In this document: piece by piece, positions 50,041-60,710 of the stretch | Numbering within the stretch: position 1 is the stretch's first letter | How the letters are laid out: every line of letters starts with the position of its first letter | Origin: Cyanoderma ruficeps | Taxonomy: Eukaryota; Chordata; Aves; Passeriformes; Timaliidae | Assembly: GCA_008694505.1 (NCBI GenBank) | Contig: VZDJ01000623.1 | Location: forward strand, 15,712,988 to 15,776,987 | DNA length: 64,000 bases | Direction of reading: 5' to 3' | The notes under the pieces: model-generated | The model's input: the letters and a program-made list of their open reading frames with translations, nothing else | What the model was told of the DNA's origin: nothing | Database searches by the model: none | Translations under genes and position numbers: made by a program

Positions 50041-52062
50041 ATTTTTTACATGCAGTGCTCCATGTGAAACAGCTATGTAGCTGTAATGGCCCAGTCTTAT
50101 GCCATTTACAGAGCTGTTTAGACAAAAGCTTGCCAACCTAAAACACTTAAATCTGGCTGCAATTAAATTTGATATCTACCTGCAGTCACTGTTGGAATCC
50201 TATGGCTTTTCCAATGACTGCTAATGACTGATGAGGTGCCCAAAATGAGCTATTACCTGGCTCATATAACCCACACACTGCTATTGATCTTGTTAGCATA
50301 GATTTTGGTGAGTGCAGTTGAATATGCTGCCTTGAGAAATGCTTTTCTCAGTGGATGCTAATCCTGAGCTACCAAAAAACCCATGGGTGCAGGAAAGGCA
50401 GATTATGTTCTGCAAATCATACACTGGGATCTAGCCAAGTACAAAAGAAACTAAACAAGAGCCACAGCCAGGCCTTTGAAGGTAAAACGGTGTGAAACAT
50501 TTGCTTCTGTTAAAAATACTTCTACTGCTTTTTTTGTGTGTCAGTCTTCCCGCAAAATCATTTGCCTCTATGTCTGTTTTTTTCCCCCCAACTTTGGACA
50601 CAAAATACACATCCTGGATGGCTGCCAAAATGGGGAGGCAGCTTCTATTAGGTCACTTAAAGAGGACATCTGAGCATTATCGGTTGGATTTTGTCATGCA
50701 GTGAGGGGAATATAAGATTTTTCTGCTTCCCCAATGGTACAGCCTCTTGCAATACTTCAAGCAGGCTGTGTTTTCATAGCTTGTTTTCAGAAGGGGCTGC
50801 ATTATGAGCTAGCCAGAAAACTAAAGCCAAGCTGGTTATCTCATGCAGCTTGCAACATTGCTGAGAAGCCAGTTCCCTTGTGGCTAAGATTTTCCAATGA
50901 TATTTGAATGCATTAATATCTTTAATATCTGAGTGGCCTTCAAAAAATACCTCAGAAAGTCTGTTTTTGGAAAAACGGTGGTCCTCTTCTGTGAAATTGA
51001 GCCTTTCTCAGTTGTCACAAGGTAACTGGGCAGTAACAAAAATCATAGACACTTAAAAATCTTGGCTAAGTTATTCTTTGACCTTATAGTTACTATGTAC
51101 GTCTTAAAAGACCCTGCAAATTTGTTTGAATTATTAGAATCTACCAGCACTAATCCTGAAGCCTCCTCGGATCTGTCTTATTTAGATGTGGATTTAAGCA
51201 AGCAAATAAGAACCTCTTTAATATGGAAATTGGGAGCACTTCAGTAGAATTATCAATGCTGACTTTAGCTTATTTCCTGAGGTAAACATGAGTAGTATCT
51301 TCCCTCTCCCATTAACTTTCTAGCTCCTCAATAAAACATTCTAGAGAATTAGATTCTTCTCTGTTGCCGGTTTGAGCAGGAAACATTTAGTCCTGGTGAA
51401 TAGTAAGTATTTTCCATATGCAAATTTGCTCATTTGCTGCCCCTTACTTCTTGTTAAGGGAAAGGGTCATTTATTCTGCTTAAAGCTTTCCCTCAGAGCT
51501 ATTCAAATTAACAAGATGCTAAGTGTTTTGCTGGGGAGGGTCTATAATTTCCTCAGCTGGTACAGCTGGAAAATCGACATTTATTTATTCTCTGCTCAGA
51601 AATTACTGGGACAGAGACATACATTTGCTATGTAAAATACATTGTTAGTTTCTCAGCATGTATCATGATGCTGGGTCACAGTTAAGAAGGTTAATGAAAT
51701 ATTTAAAGTGAATTTTTGCATAGCATTTTTTTCAGTACTGCAATGGATAAACCACAAAGCTAAGACCATGTTTATGTAAGGTATTTAATCAGGTGTTTTC
51801 ATCCTTATAGAATGTATGGAAGCTATTATCAAGGTGTTCTAATACCACTTGAATGAGATTAAGCTCTTTATAAATACTCTTTTAAAGACAAATTTGAAAC
51901 TTGCTTCTAAGGTTGTATTGCTGTAGTAATGGGCAGCACAACTGATGGCTCTCTGAGTTTGGTTTGATTTATACTATTTTTGAGGCCAAAGTGGCTGTAG
52001 TTGCTTTTGGGCTTGAGATTTTTAGACGAGATGCACCTGTGTCACCCCTGTCAGTCCAAAAT
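50041..52062. other. Intergenic sequence, including a dispersed-repeat copy
   Basis: Apart from the 57-bp element at 50625-50681, no gene or known repeat is recognised. On the minus strand an AATAAA lies at about 51581-51590, roughly 480 bp downstream of the stop codon of the candidate exon at 52063. It would be a possible polyadenylation signal if that exon is real. Confidence 0.45.
50625..50681 (+). repeat. Copy B of an unidentified dispersed 57-bp element
   Basis: This is the partner of 43178-43234, with the same orientation and 91 percent identity over 57 ungapped bases. The two copies are 7.4 kb apart. Five substitutions separate them. No CR1 signature is present in either flank. Confidence 0.75.
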
Positions 52063-52299
52063 TCAGTGGAGCTCAAGGGCTCTGAGTATGTTGTGTATAA
52101 CAAAGGCAGTATTTTTGACTAGGTCCCCTGGTCCAAGATATCCAGAGCAAGGCATTGTGTAGTGTTGACTTTTGTCTTCCTCGCAGAACTCCTCGAGCGA
52201 TGGAATTTCTTGAATGTCATCAAAAGAAGTCAGATCCAGATGTGGTCTGTTCCTGTTTGATATGCCAGGAGTGAAGCTGGCTTTCTGTAGTTTCCCATG
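52063..52299 (-). other. Candidate terminal coding exon of an unrecognised gene
   Basis: A strong acceptor-like sequence (CAATCCTTCTCTCAG) on the minus strand is followed directly by 78 open codons and a TGA. The peptide is hydrophilic and acidic in the middle (DLTSFDDIQEIPSLEEFCEED), which looks more like real protein than most chance frames here. I do not recognise it and cannot assemble convincing upstream exons. Chance frames of this length are frequent in a window of this size, so it may be non-coding. Confidence 0.18.
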
Positions 52300-52387
52300 C
52301 TGAGAGAAGGATTGAAAACTAAGGTATTTGAACACTGTAAAATTATACACAGAAAAAGCAGTGGATGCATTCAAAAGGGCTCTTTAC

Positions 52388-52428
52388 AACCAACCAAACA
52401 AATAAATAAACAAATAAACAAAAAAAAA
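52388..52428 (+). repeat. A-rich simple repeat (AAAC/AAAT)n
   Basis: This is a low-complexity CAAATAAATAAAC-type tract ending in a run of nine adenines. No retrotransposon body is recognised next to it. Confidence 0.85.
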
Positions 52429-52702
52429 GGTCATTGCTTTGACAAAGTCAGGCTTGAAAAGAACATGCCAAGATCAAATAACAGCTGTACATGCTGGAGC
52501 TGGAATCAAAACAATCTGGTCCACTTCATTTTCTGCTTCACAAACAAGGAGTCTGGTTGATAAAAATGCCCTTAAGCCTTTTTAGCTGTGTGGTAGATGC
52601 AAGATTCCTCCAAAGTGGCTTTACAGGAGCAGCCTTTTCTGGTGGAGCATGGTGACAGTTCGACTTTTTTCTAGGCAGTGGATTTGGTGCCTGCTGATCA
52701 GG

Positions 52703-53215
52703 TATAGAAGTATAGAATGGCTGGGAAGGGAACTTTGAAGATCATCTTGTTCTAACCTCCCTGCCATGAGCAGGGACATCTTCCTACCTTTCCTTCCTTC
52801 CAGCTTCCAGCCCCTTCCAGCCTGCCCTGGAAGGTTTCTAGGGATGCAGAATCTACCGCTTCCCTCTGCCACCACCCTCACACTAAAGAATTTCTTCCTA
52901 ATACCTAATCTAAACTTGCCCTACTTCAGAAACTCCATTTCTTCTTGTGCTGCAGTACATGCCTTTGTTAAAAGCCTCTCTCAATCTTGTAAGCCCCCTT
53001 TTACTGGAAGGCTGCAATAAGGTCTTTTTGAAGCTTTATCTTCTCCAGGCTGAAAAACCTCTTGTCTCAGCCTTTCCTTACACCAGCCCTCTGATCAGTT
53101 TTGTGGCCCTTCTCTTGCCCTGCTCCAACAGGTCCATGCCTTTCCTCCATTGATGGCTCCAGGGCTAGATGCAGTACTCCAGGTGTGGTCTTACCAGAGC
53201 AGAGTACAGATTTGA
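52703..53215 (-). repeat. CR1 LINE 3' fragment, minus orientation (about 510 bp)
   Basis: The segment begins TATAGAAGTATAGAATGG and continues with AAGATCATCTTGTTC. CR1 blocks follow in reversed order: AATTTCTTCCTAATA, GAAGGCTGCAATAAGG, CTTCTCCAGGCTGAA, and finally GTACTCCAGGTGTGGTCTTACC. That order is diagnostic of the CR1 3' region. It is the longest reversed copy in the window. Confidence 0.95.
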
Positions 53216-55071
53216 GAACCATCACTACAAGGCAAACACAGTCTGAAAAAAAACCTTGAGAGTCTAGATATGTTTTATTTCTATTCTGCATTTAGAGCCA
53301 AAAGCTGCCATCTTCAGCGAACTCATCATTAGCAGGATGTGAATGATATGGAACAAGTTTCTGCCTGTTTCTGCTGTGGTAAAACTGAAGTAATTCTGAC
53401 TGTTAGGATGTTTTGCTATGGGTGAGCACTTTTGGGCATTTACCTGTTTATGTAGTTCCCTCAGCAGAATCACTGATGTCAACAGCAGCCAAGCATGGCC
53501 TCAGCTGGCTGGTTGTTAGATTAAGAAGATAAGGTTGCAGTTTTGGGGGAATTTGACACATACACAGCACCACCGATCTTCTCACAGTGGTGCAGTGTAG
53601 AAAGATAAACTGCTGTGGTTATGGCAGTAGAGGAACCTGGCATCTGAGACAGAGATGGTTTAACTTGTGTATTTTTAGAGACATCACAATCTATTTGTTT
53701 GGGGATTAGTTTCATTGTTGTTTATCTTTTAAAAATCTGGAAATCAGCTTTCTCCTTTCTTGCAGCAGAGAATTTTTCAGCAGTTTCAGGAAAATAAATA
53801 TAAGGCACGGGATCTTGAACAGATATGGTTTTCTTCAGGATATGTGTCAGAAATTGGAGTTAATGGGTAGCAACCACAGAAATAAATGAAAATTCTACCT
53901 TAAATGGTGGACAAAATGCTTTAAAAATGGATTAAGATCCATTTTTAAATTTACTTTATGTAAGACTTATGTGAGTTCTCCAATCTCTTTTCCAGGATAA
54001 ATGTAAACCAGACAAACTCTTTTAAAATCTTCTGCAGTTACCATGAAGAAATAAAGAATGACATCAGGCTTAAAAATCTCTGCCTAGATTATCCACTGAG
54101 AAACATCTTGCTAAAACCAAAATTTTTCTCACCAAATTTGAGAATTGTGATCATTTGTAATTGCAAATAAACCAGCCATGCTAGTTGGGGGTCTCAATAT
54201 TTTTAGCATTGTAACTGGGTATGCACAACAAGTCGGTGTGTGCCTCAGCAAAACTGGACAACAGGAATCCGCCAGCTTAAAAGGAGGATTGCATTACACA
54301 TAAAAGGGAAAAACCTGTTCGTTGTAAACGGTTTCATTTGTATCTCACAGCAAATTAGGCTCCTTCAAAATCTCCTCAAGGGAGTGAGGCATCATGAAGC
54401 CTTTCATCAGGGGCCCCAGACTGGGCTCTGCTTCAAACTTCTTCAGAAGAACAGAACAAACATCCTCCTTCCACAGGGCCGGATGTTTTCTGAAGGTAGA
54501 ACAAGGTATCCTCTGTACCTCAAAGGGAGGAAGGATCACATAACACCAGGCATAGATGTGAAGTTACCAGTTTTCACAGGCTTTTATATTATTATTACTT
54601 CTTTAAACCAGGAAGCTTTCCCACATCCCAGTAAGAGCAATGAAGTTCTATGGGTTTTCTCTGCTTTACTCTGCTTTCTGACATTCAAATCCCAGACTCA
54701 CAGTCATTATGTGCTGAGCACCTTAACATATAGAGAGTGGCTGGTAGAGCCACTCTTATAACAGCCCTATGACAACTACAGAAATGGTGTATGTGGAAAA
54801 TTATTTATCGGGAAGCATTTGATGTGTTTTTAGGTTCTCCTTTAAAGCAATTTAGTGGCTGGAAATCAAGGGAGAGGAGATCAAGTTCCCTGCGCACTGC
54901 CAGTAACTTCTCTGTAGACTTCAGCTTTGGAATCAGCCACACATGAGCTTTATCGGAGTTGTCAGAAATTCAGATCAAAATTGAAGCCTCTTTCTTATCA
55001 CACCATACAAGCAGTAGTTCCTGCCATTTTCTTCCCTTAACTCAATACCCTGTTGTTAATCCTGTGTCAGG
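53216..55071. other. Intergenic sequence between CR1 copies
   Basis: No gene is recognised. A plus-strand frame at 54240-54761 is open for 173 codons but starts at GTG and resembles no protein. A minus-strand frame at 54345-54539 overlaps it. A minus-strand frame at 53521-53859 is interrupted by one TAA at 53722-53724. Confidence 0.45.
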
Positions 55072-55250
55072 CATGGGAGCAGGCTGCCCAGGGAAGTGGT
55101 GAAATATCCATCCCTGGAAGTATTCAAAAGGTGCATGGTTGTGGCACCTGGGGACAACATTTCATGGTGAACATGGTGGTACTGGGTTAATGGCTGGACA
55201 CTACAATTTTAGAGGTCTTTTCCAACCTGGAAAATTCCATGATTCTAATC
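55072..55250 (+). repeat. CR1 LINE 3' end, plus orientation
   Basis: GAGCAGGCTGCCCAGGGAAG leads into CCATCCCTGGAAGTATTCAA and GTGGCACCTGGGGACA. It ends with GGTACTGGGTTAATGGCTGG, GAGGTCTTTTCCAACCTGG and CCATGATTCTAA. This is a standard CR1 3' terminus, 5'-truncated. Confidence 0.94.
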
Positions 55251-56014
55251 AATGGCACAAAGGTTCGTATGAACTTCGTCCTATATTGATCACTCTCCAG
55301 AATGAAACAGGTTGGTATTGCTGTTGTAGAGTTCACCAGGAGCATGGAACAAACCATAGCAAGGGTCTCTTTCTCTAGCAAACTGCCTAAGTTTAAATAG
55401 CTCACATTCTTCTGGACTTCTCTGTTCTTGCTTTAATGGTTTTGCATGTTTTGCCTCCATATGCAAAGTATTTACATGTTGTTTAAAGCATTCTGGAAAA
55501 TTAATTTTTTCACTCCTGCCCAAGACAGGAAAGAGCATGGTCAGCTCAAGAGATTAATAAAAAGGAATTTGAAGTTTTTCGCCTCCTAGGGATTCACTTC
55601 TAGGCTGCAGGTTGTAATGATTTCAAGACTGGCCAGTGGCACACTGAAGAATGTTTCACGCTTGTAGTCCCATTTATCTACATGGGAATGTCTGTCACAA
55701 ACCTCAGACCACATGGTATTTTCTATAAATTTGTGGACATTTCCAAGATAATGGACTAAAAAAGGAATGGTCTGGAGATGATCTACCCTTTTCTGTGTGG
55801 AGGATTTTTCTCAAGGGCAGAAGAAAGTAATTTTATGGCTCTTTGTGATGGATTTATTATCTTGATAATGAAAGTTGTTTTCTCTTTTACACAGCCATGC
55901 TGTCAGTCTCGTAAACTCAAGTTTACAGAATAATGAGTCTTTTTAGACATTGTAGAAACAAGGTCTGCATAACCAGCAGCAATGGAAGCTTTAACATCTC
56001 TTCTATCACACTGA

Positions 56015-56627
56015 TACTTTAGTAAAGCCTTTGACACCATTTCCCACTGCATTCTCCTGGAGAAATGGCTTGGATGTGTGCGCTGTGGGTTAAAAACTGT
56101 CTGGATGGCCCAGAGAATGGTGGGGAATGGAGTTACATGCCATTGGAAGCCAGTCACCAGTGGTGTTCCCCAGGGTTCAGTGTTGGAGCCAGTCCTTTTT
56201 AACATCTTTGTTGATGATCCAGACATGGGGGTTGAGTGCACCCTCAGTCAGTTTGCAGATGACACCAAGCTGGGTGGTAGTGTTGATCTGCTGGAGGGCA
56301 GGAAAGCTCTGCAGAGGGATCTGGACAGGTTGGATCAATGGGCCAAAGCAAATTGTATGAGGTTCAAAAAAACAGAGTGCTCAGTCCTGCCCTTGGGTCA
56401 CAACAACCCCAGGCACTGCTGCTGGCTTGGGGAACAATGGCTGGAAAGGTGCCCAGCAGAAAAGGACCTGGGGGTGTTTGTCAGCAGCAGCTGACCCTGA
56501 ACCATAGTGTACCTGGGTGGCCAAGAAGGCCAGTGACACCCTGGCCTGTGTCAGCAGCAGCGTGGCCAGCAGGACCAGGGCAGGGATTGTCCTCCTCTAC
56601 TCAGCACTGGTGAGGCTGTACCTCGAA
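56015..56627 (+). pseudogene. CR1 LINE ORF2 reverse transcriptase fragment (decayed)
   Basis: This plus-strand segment encodes part of a CR1 non-LTR retrotransposon polymerase, which copies CR1 RNA at its insertion site. From about 56018 it reads [17 protein letters not shown]. Next come the RT motif [18 protein letters not shown] and the catalytic FADD box in [17 protein letters not shown], then the [15 protein letters not shown] thumb region. The frame stops at TGA 56492-56494. The next CR1 residues (AKKASDTLACVSSSVASRTRAG) continue in another frame to about 56627, so a frameshift and stops have broken it. The copy lacks the endonuclease, the 5' part of the polymerase and the 3' end. It is a dead internal fragment. 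Confidence 0.93.
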
Positions 56628-59600
56628 TGAAAAAGACAGAACAGACCAAGAAGCACTGATAAAGAACAGACCCTTGGCTCAGCCAGCTTCAGAAGATAAT
56701 CACAAGCTTTCTGGAAGCCAATTTAAGTGCCATGCCAGAACACAGTCTAATTTTGCTGTTAAGCCCTTTGCCAGGAAACAAACTATTTCATTCAAGATGT
56801 TATTACATTAAGCAGAAATGACTAAGGCTGAGATTCTGAAATCCAGTTCATGCTGAATGTCACTTCACTTGACAGGCAGATCTTAAGTAACAAAAAAGGC
56901 ATTCAAAAAGAGAGCTTTTAATTCAGTTATATTTTTAGCTAGGCCCTCCTGCTCACCTCTAGAGATCTTGTTTCTTATCAGAATGAGTTAAAGCTTCATG
57001 GAGCACAAGATGGAGGAAAGCTGAGCTGCTGTGGTGTATGACTTTATATACTGAGTAGGATCAAATGGGTAAGAAATTGGTGGTGCTGGACAGGAAATAA
57101 GATCCCCCTCTCTTCACAAAGCAATGCCCAAGTGTGGTAGTAAGCAGAATCTCTTGAAAAAATACAAAATACAAATGTATTAACAAATAATTTAAAGAGT
57201 TTGTTATACTCTGACTTCTACAATTGGAATTAATCACAAATAGTTGGATGGCAACCAGAATTTTTTTCACAAGAAGGCCACTTCATTGTTCTCCTTAAAA
57301 AATTTCCGTCATTCAATTAGGGAGCTGAAACAATGTCTTGGACAAAAATGACATGTTCGCTGCAAAGCAAACAAAACCCAAAACAAGCTCACTGTTTTTT
57401 TTCCATTAAAATCACTGTCTTTCTCCAACTGGCTATCCCAGTTTAAATCCTGATGGAAACAGGGCTCAGCAGTTTCTCTCTTTGTAAACTCAAAGGAAAA
57501 TGCAGCTGCAGGGAGCAAAGCTGATCTGGCCCAGGTAGCTTGTAGAGAAGAATGGATCCCTTTCACAGTGAAGACAAAGCCTTAAGGAATCGAACACACA
57601 CTATGAGTAATGAATAGTAAAGTATGCAAAGAAATGATTCATAAATAACCCCTAAACTGAGAGTTATTAATTGATTTACTCACTGGATTTTGGCAAACAC
57701 CACATTTTTTAAGATTTCCTAACCAAAAAAGGCATCCTATTTGTTGCAAATTTTACCCAACACTTTAGAGTGCCTAGAAAGAACAGCTTGCTCTGAATTT
57801 TGGGTTTTTAAAATGAAAATTGAATTGAAAAACCTTCCTTTGTATGAAACATGAGGACTTGACCACTTTTTTATCGTTATGACTACGACACTTTTCACAG
57901 AAGTAGGGTGTTAACCTCTGAGATGTGGCTGTGTTCCAGCTCAGATGTTTTTCTTTCTTCCTGAATTTTCTCTGTAGTTTCAGCTGGATGACGTATTCCT
58001 CACTTCCCTTCCTTTGTGTAATCCTGGTGGCACAGAATGGGACAGACTGCTGTGTTTCCCCCACAGAGATTGCCTGCTGCTGAAATGCAGCTAGTGAGGG
58101 ATATGTGCACAAGGTGAACTACGTCCACACTCTTCGAGGCACTCAAGAGAAGCTGCACATAATAAACGAGGCAGACTTTGCCCCCAGTTTATTAAGCATG
58201 CTTGTTTATTAACCCTCCTTGGATGACAGCAGTGCAGAAATAGGGAGTGGTGTTATCCTGAGAGTTGTTCATTGTCCATTCTTTACCCAGAAAACACAGG
58301 TTATTTTTATCAAGCCTCAGAAGTGACAGAGAGGATCATGATTAGATGATGAAACTCAGCAATTCTGCAGCATAATTAAAGACAAAAACTCCAGAGGGAC
58401 AAATAAACTGTAGGTGGCCCATCTTTATGATACATAAAAGCAGCTTTGAAGAATTAAAAAGTCCACGCTGGAGTTCCACTCCTCTCTTTTACACTAAATC
58501 TTTTGCTTATCCACAAGTAAGAAAGTCTTTAATGCCTTTCTCTGCCTTGGTGGTGCCGTCTGCAAGCAAAGGTCTATTTCTCACATATTCCCACAGTACT
58601 GTTCTGAAGTTCTCCTTTTTATAGGCAGGAATCTGAGACAGGCCTTTCCTAAGGGTCTCTGGAAGGTCTGGGCTGGCATTTTTCCACTGTACCACAATCT
58701 CCTTCCTCACACAGCTACATCTCTGGGCCTGGAAAGAGCTTGGTTGTTATTTTGGCAGTCCACAACTAAATAAAGGATGAAGAAGAACTCAGGATGATTT
58801 TCTGACCTTAAAGAACCATTCAGTAAAACCAGGAAAAAGTCCATCTTGATATTGCTAATATTGCATGGGAAATCCCCCTCATCCCAAGATCTTATTTTTA
58901 TAACCTTTCAGAATTTCTTTGCATAGTATAAAGAGAGACACATTCTTAATTCCTTGAGGATAACTTCTAAATCTGTTTCAAAAATGTAGTGGGGCAATAC
59001 CTTGGGATTTAAGTGCTTCAAACTTCTGAACAAGCCAGATATGATATTTGCAGCTGCACTGAAGAAAGCCCATTTCACCAGTGTGATTTTATTTTTAAAA
59101 GCAGTTTTCCTGGCAGGCTTCTCTGCCTTCAGCCGATTACGTAAAGTAAACTATTGACATATGCAGACCAGTTGAGGCCATTTTCTCCATTAAATTCAAA
59201 CCTTGTTTTAAAAGTGGAGTTTTAACATGTTGTTCTTTCTGAAATATTCCACAATATGTGCTTTCACATTTGGTTATATAACATTACATTCTTTTACAAT
59301 AATAAAGCCGAGTGTATTTTGGAATTGTTCACAGACTGAAGCAGTTTAGCACACGGGACACATCCAGATGTGAAAAAGTTCTGTGGCTTGGCTAGACATG
59401 TTACTAAACCTTTTCTCAGACGTCCAAATGATGCTCAGGATGAATTTAGATTTCCTTTCTGAAAGGGACTTAGCACTTTCCGAGTATGCACAGGGAGAAC
59501 CATCCTGTTTCTGATGCTGGGCTATTGCAGTTGAACACAAAACATATTTTACTTAATGTTAATTCAGTTATATGCTAAAACTGCTCATGAGCTTCACTTA

Positions 59601-60696
59601 GGTACCTATATAGCCTGCTAATGGCCTTGATACAGGAAAATATACTACTAATAATGCTGTATTGAATCAAATATCTTCAAGCTTCAGCTTAGGGGCGTAG
59701 ATGACTGGTAGTAAGGTGAATTGAAACCCCTCTTTGGGAGGACTTCATGTATAGGCAGATTGCTATGATTTTTCTAAATTAATAGGTAGGTACTTAGATA
59801 TAAGCCAAAATGGGATCTGCTATTCTAACAAAATAAATGCATTAATTTATAAGTATGTGGGTCTTTTCTGTTTCAAGAAGCTGATGAAGGTGTGTGACAT
59901 AAGAAGGGCTACTGCTATACAGCAGCCTCTTGGGTGGAGATGGGCAGCTCCTGAGCTGCAATGAAATACCTCTTTTGTCTGAAGGCGTTTTCATGACCCT
60001 GTGAAACTGAAGGCGATTCAGGCCAGAGCTGTGGTCTGCATCCCCAAGCAGACATTTGAGAGATGCTACATAGCTCTCTCTGCTAAGGGTGTGACATCAC
60101 TGACATGAGCCTTGGCACAGGGGATCTCTTGCCCAGATCCATTGTCTCTGTCTGCATTATCATGTGTTGCCCTCCCCACAGCACCTACATGATCTGCACA
60201 TTCAATTGCTAAAGCCTACTTCTTCACCCTGGCCCTGCACTGTCATCAGCACAAATTTAGCCTTTTGACCTCACAGGACAGATCCTACAGGACTTACATA
60301 TCCTGGATCCTGTATTGTCCCTGCATAAAGGAAAATTCTATGGACCTCAGGATTTCGTTACAACCTCCATGTGCCACTCATTGCTCTGGTCCTTCACTGT
60401 GTAGGCTACTTGACACTTGTTTTATCTATGACCTGGGGGTGAGAGAGGATAAAAGTTCTCCACTAGGATCAAATAATCTGCTTCAATTGGCTTATTCCAG
60501 TCTCAGATTCTGGTCTGAATCAGTCAGGACCTGTCCCATTAACTGAACAGTGTTTCTGTTAGTATGAGACAATGGGACTATGTCAACAGTGTGCTGGTTT
60601 GGCTTTACATCACATTGAAATCAAAGCAGTCATCATGTCATCAGCCTGTAGAAACACAGTGGTGAGTTCATCCACAATAGTTATTTAAAATCTTTC

Positions 60697-60710
60697 TTTT
60701 TTTTTTTTTT
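60697..60710 (+). repeat. T14 homopolymer
   Basis: This is a run of fourteen thymines followed by AGC. It resembles a splice-acceptor pyrimidine tract, but no recognised exon follows it. Confidence 0.85.

Noticed and set aside
53521..53859. Minus-strand frame of about 113 codons with a single internal TAA, considered as a decayed exon
   Set aside because: It has no convincing splice sites, and one stop in this length is not rare enough to argue for a pseudogene.
54240..54761. 173-codon plus-strand open frame
   Set aside because: It starts with GTG rather than ATG, shows no motif or family similarity I can recognise, and overlaps an open frame on the other strand.
55903..56241. 112-codon minus-strand open frame
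   Set aside because: It is antisense to the CR1 reverse transcriptase fragment, which explains the open reading.
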